Shown: positions 20,820 to 33,100 of the stretch, piece by piece
Position numbering within the stretch: the first letter of the stretch is position 1
Layout: every line of letters begins with the position of its first letter
NCBI RefSeq assembly: GCF_022458985.1
Contig: NC_061789.1
Span: forward strand, 17,392,357-17,456,356
Length of the DNA: 64,000 bases
Source of the DNA: Mugil cephalus
Lineage: Eukaryota; Chordata; Actinopteri; Mugiliformes; Mugilidae
Reading direction: 5' to 3'
Program-made: the position numbers and the translations under genes
The notes under the pieces: model-generated
Database searches by the model: none
What the model saw: the letters and a program-made list of their open reading frames with translations, nothing else
What the model was told of the DNA's origin: nothing

Positions 20820-21697
20820 TTACATGGCGAAGAGCAGAAAACCACTGAAGGTGTTGTAGGTCATGCCATCGTCATAAACAACCCTGTTTGCCTGGAGCTC
20901 CACATACACATTGTCTCCGACCTCCAGAGGTATGACCACAGCATTGCTGCCCATGTCATTGGAGTCGGACCCTGAGGTATCCCAGACTGATACTAATCTC
21001 TGACTGTTCTTCATGAGGCTCACAACAGAGTTGGGAACGGATTGGAGGTTGTTGAACATTGAGAAACGAAAAAAGTACATTCCTTTGACCATTGCTGTAA
21101 AAATGCCTGTGAAAATAAGGAAAGTGGATTAAATTCTACAATTTCTTATGTCTTTCTCTCTCTTGCTCTGTATCATTCTTACACATTTACTACCTGTTGA
21201 AGGGTTGTAGCTACTGCCAGCGTTGGCGAAAACCTTCTTATACTGCAGAGGGGTAGCAGTGGTGAAAGGTCCTGTGTTTCCAGGGCTGGAATCACTGAGA
21301 GCAGCAGAAAAGGCTACCAGAGGAGCACCTGAAAGCATCCACCACAAATTACCACAAAGAAATCAGAGGTAACAATTTATAAAGGCAAGAATTGTGTTCC
21401 ATTATGAATTCCTACAAAATCACGTTCTGTCTTACCTCCAGTAAGTTTCTGTAACTCCAAGACTTCCTTTTCAGTGTTTTGCTGCTTGACCTCCAGAAGT
21501 CTTATTTTCTCTGCCATGTTTGAGACTTTCTCTTCCACTGTCCCCAGATTTTGAGTTATGGAGGTGAGGCAGCAGATGTTGCAGCCATTGTTTGATCCTG
21601 AGCGATTTTGAAGTTTGTCATTGTTTTCAGTGATTTCAGGTTCACCAAGGCAGCAGCAGCAGCTGAATGCTAGAATGAGGATGGCAAACTTCTTCAT
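20820..21697 (-). CDS. Secreted C1q-domain protein (C1q/cerebellin-like)
   Basis: Exons read on the minus strand: 21697-21436, 21328-21194, 21106-20820 (684 bases, 227 aa; GT-AG in phase). The start [16 protein letters not shown] gives a signal peptide. It is followed by a potential N-glycosylation site (NRSG), a short cysteine cluster (CNICC) that could link chains, and a heptad-rich coiled coil at about residues 50-86 in place of the collagen stalk of classical C1q. The globular C1q domain spans about residues 90-227: [11 protein letters not shown], then [31 protein letters not shown], and a final [13 protein letters not shown], the standard C1q last strand. These are the hallmarks of teleost C1q-like/cerebellin-like proteins, which form secreted trimers. 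The exact orthologue cannot be named because the family is greatly expanded in fish. It is convergent with the mylk5-like gene. Confidence 0.9.
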
Positions 21698-21720
21698 CTT
21701 TGTGCTTCTCAGTTCTCTGA

Positions 21721-21729
21721 TTTTATATA
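21721..21729 (-). promoter_or_regulatory. TATA box of the C1q gene
   Basis: On the minus strand the sequence reads TATATAAAA, with its first base about 30 bases before the chosen ATG (21697). Transcription would then start only a few bases before that ATG. This supports the MKKF start and excludes the in-frame ATG at 21751, which lies upstream of the TATA box. Confidence 0.6.
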
Positions 21730-21854
21730 CCTTTGGCGTTGTGTAAAACAAAAGATTCCCGTTTCAGGAAACATCCAACCACCTACTCAAAACAAGTTTA
21801 AATTTTAACTTTATAGATTAGATAAGGGGCCGAGTAAATAGAATGGGTGGTCCA

Positions 21855-22470
21855 ACACTGTAAAACAGCTGGAAACAATTATCCAGTCGATTACTGTAAA
21901 TATATTTTACAGTTGATACATTGTAAAACATATTACTAATAGTATTGCTGTAGTTACTGTAAAATTAAAAAAAAACTATTAAATGCTGTGATTTCAGTAG
22001 TTTTTACAGTGCTTGTTTATTAATAATAGGTAACAGTTGATCACTGTTCACATTCTCACTGTACAATTTAAAAACTCTTTCACTTTGTTTTGTCATTCAC
22101 ACACTGAAATTCGAAATTTTGACTTTTCTCTCAAAGTGCATGATGAAAAAAATGTACCTCCTATAAGTTTTTTTCCTCATGTGTGCCCCTAATAGTCTAA
22201 TGTAATGATGAGCTAAGAAGACATCAATATGATATAAAGGGACGAAACCTGTGATAAAAAAATCAAAGGTTTTGTAGTTACAGAAGTTTACGTAAGTATT
22301 TACAGTACTATTCCGGTACTATGATTTTCTTTACAGTAATCCTTTGTCTACTGTGATTTTTACAGTAATACTCAAACTACTGTGTTTTTTATTGTACGAT
22401 TTATAGCATTCTACTGTAAAAAATCAAACACAGTGACGTTACTGTGTTTACTGCAGTACGTAACTGTCAC
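21855..22470. repeat. TTTACAGT/ACTGTAAA-rich repeat block
   Basis: About 600 bases upstream of the C1q gene contain many copies, in both orientations, of ACTGTAAA/TTTACAGT (for example around 21861, 21892, 21907, 21956, 22002, 22331, 22359, 22411). AT-rich blocks with this word in both orientations are seen in non-autonomous fish DNA transposons. I cannot identify clean termini or a target-site duplication. Confidence 0.5.
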
Positions 22471-22479
22471 TACATAACT

Positions 22480-22630
22480 GGCACATGCTGTAGGGCCCTT
22501 GAGTAAGACACTGAACCCCCAACTGCTCCCAGTGTGTGGCACTGCTGTGTGAATGTGTGTGTGTGTGCTGTGAGTGAATGGGTAGATGTGTCAGTGCCTG
22601 TAAAGTGCTTTGAGTATCAAAAGACACACA
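22480..22630. repeat. Dispersed teleost repeat fragment
   Basis: The words GCCCTTGAGTAAGACACTGA, CCCAACTGCTCCCAGTG and GTAAAGTGCTTTGAGTATC in this order are typical of a widespread fish interspersed repeat (CCTTGGGCAAGACACT...AAGTGCTTTGAG). A short GT run lies inside. The family name is not recoverable by eye. Confidence 0.6.
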
Positions 22631-23516
22631 TGCATATGCGTATTCAAGAACAAAGAGCAGACAGAGTATGATCTTTTTTTTTTTTTTTGCAACATGCCAT
22701 TCAGCAAGTTGTTATGCCGTTGCAACATAAATGGCTCATAAATATCTCGTAAATGTCAGGCTGCACCCTGATTCAACTGAAATATCTTCCACAAAGCACA
22801 CTTAGAACGCAAGCTTTTAAAGGTGATCACCAAGAGAAAAAAACACACAGATTTTATGTATCAGTGCAGGAATGCCTAAATTCAAAATAGATATTAATGG
22901 TTAATATGCGAAAGGTGGCATGTACTCATTTTGCTTAATCATCCACAGGTCTTCAGTTTATTGATGTTGCTCGTCTGCTGTTATCAACATGTGTTATCAT
23001 ACTGAAGATAAACATTTCACAGACAGAATTAATCCCTGTTAACTCTTTGACATGACCTGTTCTGTATACCTCTGCAGCACTCCATGGACCACTGTTCATT
23101 TCAGACTCTTTTAGACCATTTTCAAGCACAATTAAAGGGATTACGGACATAATTGTTTGTGATGTTATGTAGAGAATGAATCTTTCCCATTGTACATTGT
23201 GCTGTAAAAAATTATCATAAACAGTTTGCTAGGAAAACTCTGCTGCACATGCCCTTTCAAAGTCATATCAACCTTAAAAAAAAAAAAAAACTGTCGCTCA
23301 GTAGTTAAACCACTGGTTTTCGGAAGCTGTGACTTTCCCCTCCAGTACTCATATCCCCCTTTTTTAAAAAATAAATAAATAAATAAAAAATCCTACACAA
23401 AAAGACAAATAGAAACCAGTTATAGATATGATCCACTGCACTATTGGTTTGCCAAGCCGTTGTCAGGCGCTGAGGTTGTTTGCCACATTTTCAAACAAGA
23501 AAAAGAAATAAAAATA

Positions 23517-23522
23517 TTTATT
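23517..23522 (-). terminator. Candidate polyadenylation signal, coq10 gene
   Basis: AATAAA on the minus strand, about 430 bases past the coq10 stop. A single-hexamer assignment. Confidence 0.3.
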
Positions 23523-23951
23523 TAACAAAATAAGATCATACAAATGACACATTGCAGTAGGTGTACTAAAATACAACAGCTTTTTAATTCCGCTGATGGA
23601 AAATGATGGATAAGAAAAGCTGGAGCTGGAGTCACTCATCAGCGTACTATCCCACAGTTGTACTAAGAGATCATTAGTGTTCCACATCAGTATTCAAAAC
23701 AATTAGTGTGTTTCTCTCCAAACATAACATGTACATTAAAGTTAATAAATTAATAAATGAGATGGTGTTTTTATAAATAAATAGTTCTAAGTATATTCCA
23801 TGTGCACGACAACTCAAGAGTAAGACAATGGAGAATAGAAAAAGAAGGTCCAGTCCTCTGTGGAAGCCATATGTTGATTGCAGGTAAAATCAGCTGGCTG
23901 GCAGGCCCTGGTTTAAGGTCCAAGTGGACGCTCGGGGTCAAAATTGTTGTC

Positions 23952-25838
23952 TCATGTGGACCGCCTCCTCAATGAGGCCTCCCGCTGGTTCCTGTAAAGT
24001 TTTGCTGCCTGAGACTCGAAGGCACTGACCATCTGTTTGACCACTTCGTCAAAGAAGACGCTTGCGAGCTGAGAGTGCAGGAGAGACCTGAACTCAAATG
24101 ACACCTACAGTGGAGACAAGATGGGGACAAGCATGTAAGGTAACTCTTGGTGGAACTCTCTTTAGTTGTTCATTTTTACTTCTGTTTTACTTCCCCTAAA
24201 TGTTTAATGATAAGCTGTTTGCGAATCGTCCCTGATTTCACATGTCCTACTGAAATCCAACCACATCCTGGCAGAACCTGAGTCTGGGCCAACATTAAGG
24301 TCAAACGCCTGTCAATTCCCTGTCCCGGGAGTATTTTCAGACATCCAAGCACATCCGTGTGTTACTGGAGACTATATTTAGAACTTAACAAGATTTTACT
24401 CAACACTTCCTCTTAGTCGATAATCCATTCACAACACTACAGGGACAAAGGCTTTAGTCTCTCCTTAAGTTATCCCTAGTCCTGAGTTATCCCTTTACAA
24501 CTATTTGGTTTGTAGATTCATTGTTTCGCTTTCGCTGCAGTTTCACAGACTTACATAAAAATCCACTTTGCAGGAGTCTGGTGCATCTTTGGGTCCAGGT
24601 GCGAACCTCCACAGTGTTTCAAGATGACTGAAGAGAGACCCGTCAGTACACACGGCCTGTTTTAAAGGATAAAAGATGCTTTGATTATCACAGACTGCAA
24701 GAATCCCAGAGATTATTTGAATCAAAAGGGTTTCAATCCATTTGTGTGGTCATCTACAAGTAAAAAGGCCACACATATTTTACCTAATTCTTTGCAGAGT
24801 GGCAGAAATATTAATCTAAGCACCAGAAAGGCACAAATACTGGCTATAGGATACAAAGTACACTGTTGGAGAAATGTTTGTAACAGCTGCTTTTTGGAGC
24901 AATCAGAACATGGACTCACTCTGATTTGGTGGTTTGGAATAATGGTAAGCTCCGAGGTGTATCGCTCAACGATGGGAGGAAAACCTATTTCGAGCTCCGC
25001 CAGAACGTCGCCGTTTCGTCCCTTCATGACCCGAGACTTCTTGCACCAAGGAACAAAGTGCTGGTACTGGTCCACACTGGCAACCACATTGTACATCTGC
25101 TCTGGAGTGTACCTACACAGAGCAAGCACATCGTCACATGAAGACAGGGGACATTTTGACAATTTCCCTTTCCTTTAACTTCTGTTCTTCTTCTGTTAGT
25201 TAAATCGTGTTATTGTTTCCTTACACAGTTTTTTTTTTTTTAATCATAGATACTCACCTTAATGTCCGGCACTCGGTGTACTCCATCCTGCGGGTGCTGA
25301 TGGGAGCGGCCAGGTTGATGAAGCTGCGGCTGGGTGTCCTAATGGGGATGGCGGGGCAGAGCTGGAGGCTAGCCCTCCTTGTTGCCAGGATGCCACAAGA
25401 ATCCAAGTGTCTGAAGAGATGAAATCATAGGTTTGTAAGGACAGTAGTCTGGCTGCAATGTGGAGCATCAGTTTACCATTTTCACAGGCGCTTTCAAGAG
25501 TTTTCCCCCCAGGGAAAGACAGGCATTCATTCACAATTTTATCAAGCAAAATTAAGTGAATGTATATTAGCTTTCAGCTGACAGTCAGATGGTGTAAATT
25601 ATTACCATTCTGAATAACGTGGCTGCCAGAGCAGCTCTTTGATAGCAGCGCTATCGATTTTCTAGTGAAAACGACCTTTGCTACGTATTCCGCCCATGCC
25701 CGCATCTCGGTGGGAAAATTCCACTCAGACTCACCTGAAGTTTGCTTTCTTGGTGTTTCCCCGCGCAACCTTTGAGGAGTGGGCTTCAGACATCTCCAAG
25801 AGCGCTTTCAGGAGCAGAGAAGTCTTTTTGCCGCTCAT
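23952..25838 (-). CDS. coq10: COQ10-type coenzyme Q-binding START protein, mitochondrial
   Basis: Exons on the minus strand: 25838-25735, 25410-25258, 25112-24920, 24656-24555, 24104-23952 (705 bases, 234 aa; every junction GT-AG and in phase). COQ10 proteins bind ubiquinone in the mitochondrial matrix side of the inner membrane and are needed for normal respiration. The N terminus is basic with few acids ([14 protein letters not shown]), as expected for an import signal, and is followed by RSFINLAAP, a COQ10 landmark. The START/polyketide-cyclase fold runs from about residue 86 to 220 with [37 protein letters not shown] and [25 protein letters not shown]. An in-frame TGA upstream, with no ATG between, fixes the start. 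Oddities: residues after [13 protein letters not shown] diverge, and the PRELM..HEV ending of human COQ10A/B is absent, replaced by a basic [10 protein letters not shown] tail. It may be a third COQ10 paralogue rather than coq10a or coq10b. Confidence 0.92.
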
Positions 25839-27598
25839 TCTGGAGTCTGTGATAAAAAACTTCTTGGGCTCTCTGGAGACGTCCGTGAATTCGGCACACC
25901 TGCTGCAGCCCGGCTTCGCTCTGCCTCATGAATGGCTCCGCTTGCCCAATAAGCACTGTCGTGACGTAACGGGATGCCACCAGCTCTGGCCAATCAAAGC
26001 AGGAGTTTTTAATGCCAGGTGACTTTTGAAGGGGAAAGGTTTTGAATAAGACTTATCAGTTTCATCGGACAACCCGGTTTATTTCACAATTCATCTTGTT
26101 TGTTTTTGGTGGTTCAAAAAGGTCACATTTGCCTTTTCGTTTAATCAGTGACTGTCTGTAGTTAGAGGCCGTTTCTGAAGCATTGAACATTTAAATTTAG
26201 CTATTTTTATAAACCGTTCTGTATCTTTTTTTTTTTTTACTTATTATTATTATTATTATTTTTGGTCGTTAATAAATAAAGACATTACAGGTCAGAGTTA
26301 ATATCCATTGCTCAAAGCCAGAGGTCATTTAGACAAAACTCAATTAAAACAATATATTTAAACAATATATAGATTAAAAGGAAATGTGTATTTTTATTCA
26401 ACTCACTCTAAGAAAATTAGGCGAATGTGATGAATGGTTTGTACTCATACCCATGAAACTGAGCTCACGGAATTTTTAAAGGCTTCTGCAAGCAAGCCAA
26501 AGTCTAATATTAGTGTGTCCTGCGTACACGATGAACCTGGACTTGAGAATAAAGGTCATCTGTACAGATGACTTTAGTAATGTTCAATATGCACTGAAAA
26601 TGTGACCACACATCAACAACAAAATATAAATACAAATGAGCCTTTAATTGTTGGAAAACTGAATGTGAGTTTTGTATGTTTTTACAGCAGCCTTTATCAT
26701 ATACACATTATATTGATCTATAATATATTATAATACAGCTGATTCTAAGAGGCTAAAATGCCAAAGTGCTGCCCTGTTAAGTGGCTGTGTGGTAACACAG
26801 GTAAGCCAGGATCCATTTCAGGATCTTCAGAGCGGAATTAGGGCACATGATCAGGGAGAGATCTAAGAAGTCAATCCTATCAAAGACAGGCCGGAAATGT
26901 CAGTCTTAGATGTACAGACACAATAACCTCTCTCATGTTAGGAAAGAACATACTCATGGACTTAAGAGTGCCAGAGAGAGCCAAGTGTTACACAGGGAGT
27001 TGACACTCTTCCAGCTGGCCCTCTTTCATGTCTTTGATCCCTTAACTTTATACAGCTCAGTAATTCGAAAGCTCAACCGCTCGTCCACAACCACTACGGA
27101 AGATTACATTAACATTTCTTAACTTTGATGAACTTTGATTTTGTGTTTGCTTATGTTTTCACAGGACATTTAACAAAGTCACTAAACTGCTCGGTGGTGT
27201 CATGAAGCCACTGTATTGATGTCACTGGTTTCTAAAGACGTCACAGATTTTTGTGTTTGCGACAGGCCTTTATTCAGTCAGTCAATCTTAGTCGTCCCTT
27301 ACTGTATAAAAGATACTTAGTAGACAGCATGCATGCATTACCCTAAAACAGTTTACAGCAAAATTCCCAGAATTTCTGATAAAACTATCTATTTGAATAC
27401 ATACTTGACTGATTAATAAGTAGTTTCACATCATTTTTAGGTTACCATAAACACACAAAAAAACGTCTGATGCTTTATCTCTGTTATTAACTAATATCAT
27501 TTTCCATTGCTATGGACAGAAATGTGGTGCAGAGGTCGCAACAACACCAGTACATTTAATCAATAAGTGTGGAGGAGAAATTATAAAATGAAGCTACT

Positions 27599-27604
27599 TT
27601 TATT
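27599..27604 (-). terminator. Candidate polyadenylation signal, hsd17b1
   Basis: AATAAA on the minus strand, about 530 bases past the hsd17b1 stop. Tentative. Confidence 0.3.
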
Positions 27605-28135
27605 TATGTATTCCAGAATAGGCAGGTTAAGGCACACATTTTAGCAAGGAACAAAAAAGAAACACATCCAGTGCAACTAAATAATTCACTGCAGCGGAGA
27701 AAGGTATTTAATGCTTTCAAATATACCCAATCAAAATTCTTGGAGTCTTTTCAGCAATGTGGAATCTGTCCAGAGGTTTACCAGTGCTATTATAAATATG
27801 CCAATTAGTGTAGCAAGAATACTGTCATGCAAGACGAATGTAAAGACTTTGATATCACCAAACAGAAAAACAAAATCCACCTGCAGCCAAGTGGAAAATA
27901 GTCTATTTGTGCATAGTTTATGTAGGAGGAGTGTTACTTCTGATAAGCGAAGCACAAGCTTCACTTAGTGAATTGTTAACTTACTCTTCTTTCCATCTGA
28001 CAGTCAGCAGTGAGTCAAAAACTGTCCTGAGGAATCGATATTAGGTGAGGAAATTTAAATGTCTGCACGTAAAGAAAAAGAAGAGACAGGTCTGCACAAA
28101 CTAGTGGATTGGTTAATAACAAGACATGTGGAAAA

Positions 28136-29627
28136 TCACTGGTCGTCGGGGCAGAAAATGATTTTGCTCATAGCGCTGATGTATTGTGAGCCATCTGGTT
28201 CTGTGACCTTCAGTTTGGCAAGAGCTGGCACAACGCTGCTGGCGAAGTATCTGAATGCAGGGCTAGCTGACTGGATGGCGTCTAGGAATACCTTGAAGAC
28301 AGTAACAAACCCATGAAAGCAGAAAGATGTGCACTTATTTTAACACACATTTTAAAAACGAATCGATCTAAACATATTTTGTGTGAGATTTACTGTAGAC
28401 AAACAGCATACCTTTACGATGTCTTCAGTGTCCTGGGCTGCATTTTGAAAAACAGAATTGCAATGCTGCAGATATTTTTCATAGAGACTGAGTGTTTGGG
28501 TATCAACCTGTTGGAGGGAAGCATCTCCAAGCTCTGCCTTTTGCAGGTTGACCAAGAAGTCAGTGTTCACTGGACCACACTCAATAAGACTCACACTGCA
28601 GAACGAAGCATTCAGTCAGCAGTTTATCCCAACTGACATTTAACAGATTTCATGTACTCAAATGGCTTTTAAGAAGCAAGAAGCAACAAATGTCAAAACT
28701 TACTGGATATTGAAGTGTTTCAAGAGGACAGCCAGACTCTCACATGCACCCTCTATCGCAAATTTACTGGCACAGTAAACCTCATTAAATGGGAGACCTA
28801 TGGGAGCATTAAATCTGTGTACGGTAACAAGCATCATGATGTTTTCATAGGATTTATATACAAAAAAATTTCAGTGATTCTTCAGCGATTTGCTTAGCTC
28901 ACCATGGAGTCCTCCGGTGCTGCCTGTGACGAGAATGCGTCCCTGGCCCTGGGCCTTCATATCTGGCAGGAAGACCTGGATGGTTTGGATGGTACCTAGA
29001 AGGTTAACCTCAAGAATCTGCCTCATTGAATCCAAAGACTGCACTTCCAGCGGCCCCATCAAACCCACACCAGCATTGCACACTGTGAGTAGTGTTGAAT
29101 AAGGCCATGAACACACAGAAATAAAGTCCTTTCCAGTATTAATCAGAGCACACACAGACACAGAACCATACCGAGGAAGTCCACTCGTTTCTCCACAACC
29201 TTGTCTCTTGCATCCAGGATGGATTGCCGGTCGGTCACATCCATTTGAAGTATGTCCAAGGTGTCCCTGTGCAGGCCTTTCACACTCTCTAAAAGTCGTT
29301 CTTTCTTGGACAGGTTCCTCATTGTGGCGTAGACTTAACAAAAATGAGAGGTAAGTTTAAAAGTGATTTACGCACTGGACTGCAGTACAACCGCAAATAA
29401 TGAAAAGTGACATTTTCTGCATTTTCTTCACATCACATCTTGTATGCGTGGATTGCGTGGGTTCTGTTCCAGTGCAAGCTCTCTAAGAAGAAGAATATGG
29501 TAACAGACTACAATTGGCAGCTATGGTTACCTTTGAATATTTTGTCGGGGTCAGATGCTAGCCGGACAGCCAGGCTGAGACCAATCCCAGAGGAGCATCC
29601 TGTGATCAGCACGACTTTCTTATCCAT
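28136..29627 (-). CDS. hsd17b1: 17-beta-hydroxysteroid dehydrogenase type 1
   Basis: Exons on the minus strand: 29627-29531, 29333-29172, 29082-28903, 28797-28704, 28595-28412, 28291-28136 (873 bases, 290 aa; GT-AG, in phase). A short-chain dehydrogenase/reductase that reduces oestrone to oestradiol with NAD(P)H in the cytosol of steroidogenic cells. Visible motifs: cofactor loop TGCSSGIG at 9-16, [13 protein letters not shown], catalytic serine in VTGSTGG (S141), and YCASK (Y154, K158), nearly the same numbering as the human enzyme (S142, Y155, K159). [16 protein letters not shown] and SLIECGPV are HSD17B1-like. RDH8, the nearest relative, normally has an NNAGVG-type motif and SLIEPGPV, so it is less likely. 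The long poorly conserved C-terminal tail of human HSD17B1 is absent. It is transcribed in the same direction as coq10, about 2.3 kb upstream of that gene's start. Confidence 0.93.
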
Positions 29628-30039
29628 GTTGTCTGGATACTAACCATAACCCAAGTGAAGGAAAGGGGATGAAACTCCAGCCAGGCAATGGGGTGGAGGC
29701 ATGAGAAAAGTCTTCTCTGTGTTTTTGCCACAATAACCATCACAAGGCCAGTTAACCTCAGCCACCTGCAGTACCTCTGATTTTTCTCATGTCCTTGCTG
29801 GAATTGTTTACATTTTTTCCCATCCTAAAATGTGGGGAAAAGGTTGTTGTTTGTTGGGCGGGAGGAGTCCCTCCTGAGGACAAGCGGTTACAGAAAATTA
29901 ATTAATCTTGGTCATCTTGGTAATAATTTATATATATTTGACTGGTTGTACCTAGACTTTGGTAATATATCCTAATTATTTGAAATAATAATATTCAACC
30001 CTAGAAAATTAAACTTCACTGGCCATGGTTGACATTTCA

Positions 30040-30183
30040 TTAGCCTAATAGCATAATTGCCCAAGTCATATTTGAGTGTTTTCAGAAAATAAGAAAAAAC
30101 ACGATTTTTTAGAAAGCACTTTGGTATTTTTATTGATATGAACAGTAATTCAAATGACTTAGGCAATTATGCTATTAGGCTAA
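30040..30183. mobile_element. Hairpin MITE with long terminal inverted repeats
   Basis: The left arm (30040 to about 30075) begins TTAGCCTAATAGCATAATTG. The right arm (about 30149-30183) is its reverse complement with one mismatch and one single-base indel over about 34 bases. A centre of about 75 bases, rich in A/T, separates the arms. There is no coding capacity. The size and structure fit a miniature inverted-repeat element. I could not see a convincing target-site duplication. Confidence 0.8.
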
Positions 30184-33100
30184 CAATTAAGAACACTATT
30201 GATATGAGCACTAGGGCACCAGGTGGCAGCAAAGTATCGCAGTATATGTACCATAAAGTATTGCACTACAATGACTTCTCAGGACTCCATTGACAAAACC
30301 ACAATGAAGGTGACAACAGCCAGAAAGGAAGACAATAGGTTTGACTTTATGCACCAAGGGGGGATACAACGAGAGTCGTTCTCATGTGATTCTGCATCCT
30401 TTTCCCAGGCTTATTTTGAAGGAAGTTCCTATTTTAGGCAAGCCTGACAGAAAGCTGTTGGACCATTCAGCTGCAGTAGTTTCCATTCAGATTTATGCAG
30501 ACTCCAATGTCCACAACAAGTAATGTCTCTGCAATAATAATAATAGTAATGTCTCAACAAGTAATACTCTGCAGTATTCTGTACAGGTCTCAGTTGGGAT
30601 CTCAATTCTATATATCCAGATATTATGTCCAAATCAGTTGACGAAAGCTCAGAAAATGCCATACTAAGATTATTTCTTTACATTTACTATCCCTATGATG
30701 ATTATGATTGTACAGGGACTCCAAGCTGAACTAAAGTGCCTTTTTAAGCCTTACAATATTAAGCATTGTCACATGTGATGGCAGTTGTTTAAGATTGAAA
30801 GATTTCAATAAAAGCTATTGCAAATCAGACTGAAATCTTCAAGTAACAAATTCCAACCACAGCTACAGTTCAGAAATGGTGGTTCAAGTAATCGTGCAAG
30901 TTCTTAGCAGGAATCTGGAAATATATGTTATAATATTTGTTTTAATTAAATCATCATGTGCATGTGAGGGAATTTTCACTAGGTGGCAACAAAGCTCAAA
31001 AAAACAAAACAAAAACTTCTATCCGCCTCATGCTGTTATAGATGACCTTAACAAAATTAGAGTTAAGTAATGCAATAAAGCAGTAATGGTACTAATGTTG
31101 ACTGCTGAGACATACTGTACTTGAATGTTGCTCATCCTCAGGAAATGTTATGAGGAACACATAATCAAATTTGTCCACTCAAAATTGGTACTTCGTAGCC
31201 CGACCACTTTGGTTCATATTGTGAGCCAGCGTTGTATACGCTATTTTAAGAAAAATGTAGTTGTGGCAGACTTTTCTCATGTGCTGTTTTCCCCCTCTGT
31301 CTGGCCTTGCTGTTATTTTTATTGATTTTAAATGGTTACCATCACATGGCCATCCCCCAGCAGCGTCCTTGGCCAGTGAAAATCTAACTTGCATCTTTAT
31401 GGAACATTTCAGCTGCCTGATTTGAAAAGAATTTCTTTGGCTGAAGGGAGCAAACCAAGTAGGAATTTCCTGCCATTTTGTTGTGTCCCTCCCCTTGAGA
31501 TGGCATCAGCTTGGCTTCTGTCCCGGAGTCTGTGGGACAGATAACAACAAGCCTTGAACCTCTTTCAAATATCTACAACTCCCAGGCATTGTTCAAACTA
31601 TTGAACTGGATGACCTCAGACTGGTTTTATGCTATGCTTCATGCATCCATTTGTTATTGCTATTACAGTGACGGAGTTTGAATAGAGAACTTGTGCAATA
31701 TTTTGACATTATGCACGCATGCATTTTGTGTTGAAAGTGTTTTTGAAGAAGAGGCCATGAGGTATATCACGCTCGCTGTTGCTATTGTGTTCACATAGTT
31801 TTAATTTATGTAAAAAGGCAAATGTCAGAGGATAATTCAACCTGATGTTGTTCTGTATTCACCAGCCCATACACTCACTCTGCTTCATTCATTAATTGTC
31901 TCTGAATCCATTCTGGCAGCATGGTACAGTTTGAGCTCCATGGTCTAATGCAGTTCAGAATCTTGCTGCTACACGTGGTCTACAGTCTCTCTTTGTATTC
32001 TTTGTATCTCCTCCCTGTAATTATCAAGAGGTCTGGTGGAGGGCCACAGTGGCCTGGAAAAACCTATTGGGCAAACCAGGCCCACAGCACTGAGAGTGAA
32101 TAGACTTCTGCGGACCTTACAGTTGTGCAGAGAAACAACAAGGGTATCCCACATGTACAGCAGTGTGGCTTAAGGGCAAGTGTTTGTTGCACACTGTGCT
32201 GGCAGCAGGCCTTGTGATCATAGATTCTGCACTGAGACCACAGTGCAAACAGTGAAAGAAGTATTTACAACTGCTTCAGGAGGAAAAGTATTACTGTTTT
32301 CTGGTGCCAGTTTATTCTTGTAACCCTGTGGAGGACTGGGGCTCACACTGACCTATGCATTTCTAGAACAAGATACATATGATAAGTGCATGGTGTAGAC
32401 ACAGTACATGATTTATAATAGCACTGAGTGGCTGCAGGAACAGATGTACTCGACAGGATGTCCCATGTGAAAGAGATGAGCAGAAGTGAAACAGCTAAAG
32501 ATGTATCGTGGTGGTTGTGGTGAGCTTAAATGTCACGCTCTACCTGGCGACAAAGTTAAATGGGGTTGATTTTACAGTTGAAGTGAATCTTGCAGATCAT
32601 AGATTTCTCCGAGATGTTACCTTACTATGCAAGTACAGGTTAAACAGGCTGATTAGAACGTGCTCTAAAAGGGTTTGGAGTTTGATGCCTGTCATTCTTG
32701 TAAGCTGATGTAGTGTAAGGTAGGGGTTCTACATTAGCCTGATAAGAGCAAGAAAAATGACTTCCTTGAGAAGGTGATACTTGGAGTTTATTTTTACATT
32801 TTAAAAGGAGATAACATCCCACAGTCGGACAAAACAGAAACCAGCATCCTGCATCATATAACTGAAAATTTCAGTGACCCATAAAACTATTAATGTAGAA
32901 CACATGCTGATCAGATTGTACTTTGTTATTTTATTTAGTAAAATCTACCACCTTCCAACGGCAAAGAGTTTTTGCATAAATGCTGTATAATGCTTCATAT
33001 AACACTAGGAACTGTAATACTTAAGACAGAACGGCATTATGTGATATGTGACTTTGCCTGGTGTTGTCCCTGTGCCAGTATGTTTATGTTACCAAATTAT

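Noticed and set aside
21697-21751. Upstream in-frame ATG of the C1q gene as the start
   Set aside because: It lies upstream of the TATA box and would place non-hydrophobic residues before the signal peptide.
28136-29627. RDH8-type retinol dehydrogenase as the identity of this gene
   Set aside because: VCNAGVG, VTGSTGG and IECGPV match HSD17B1; RDH8 normally has NNAGVG-type and IEPGPV motifs there.
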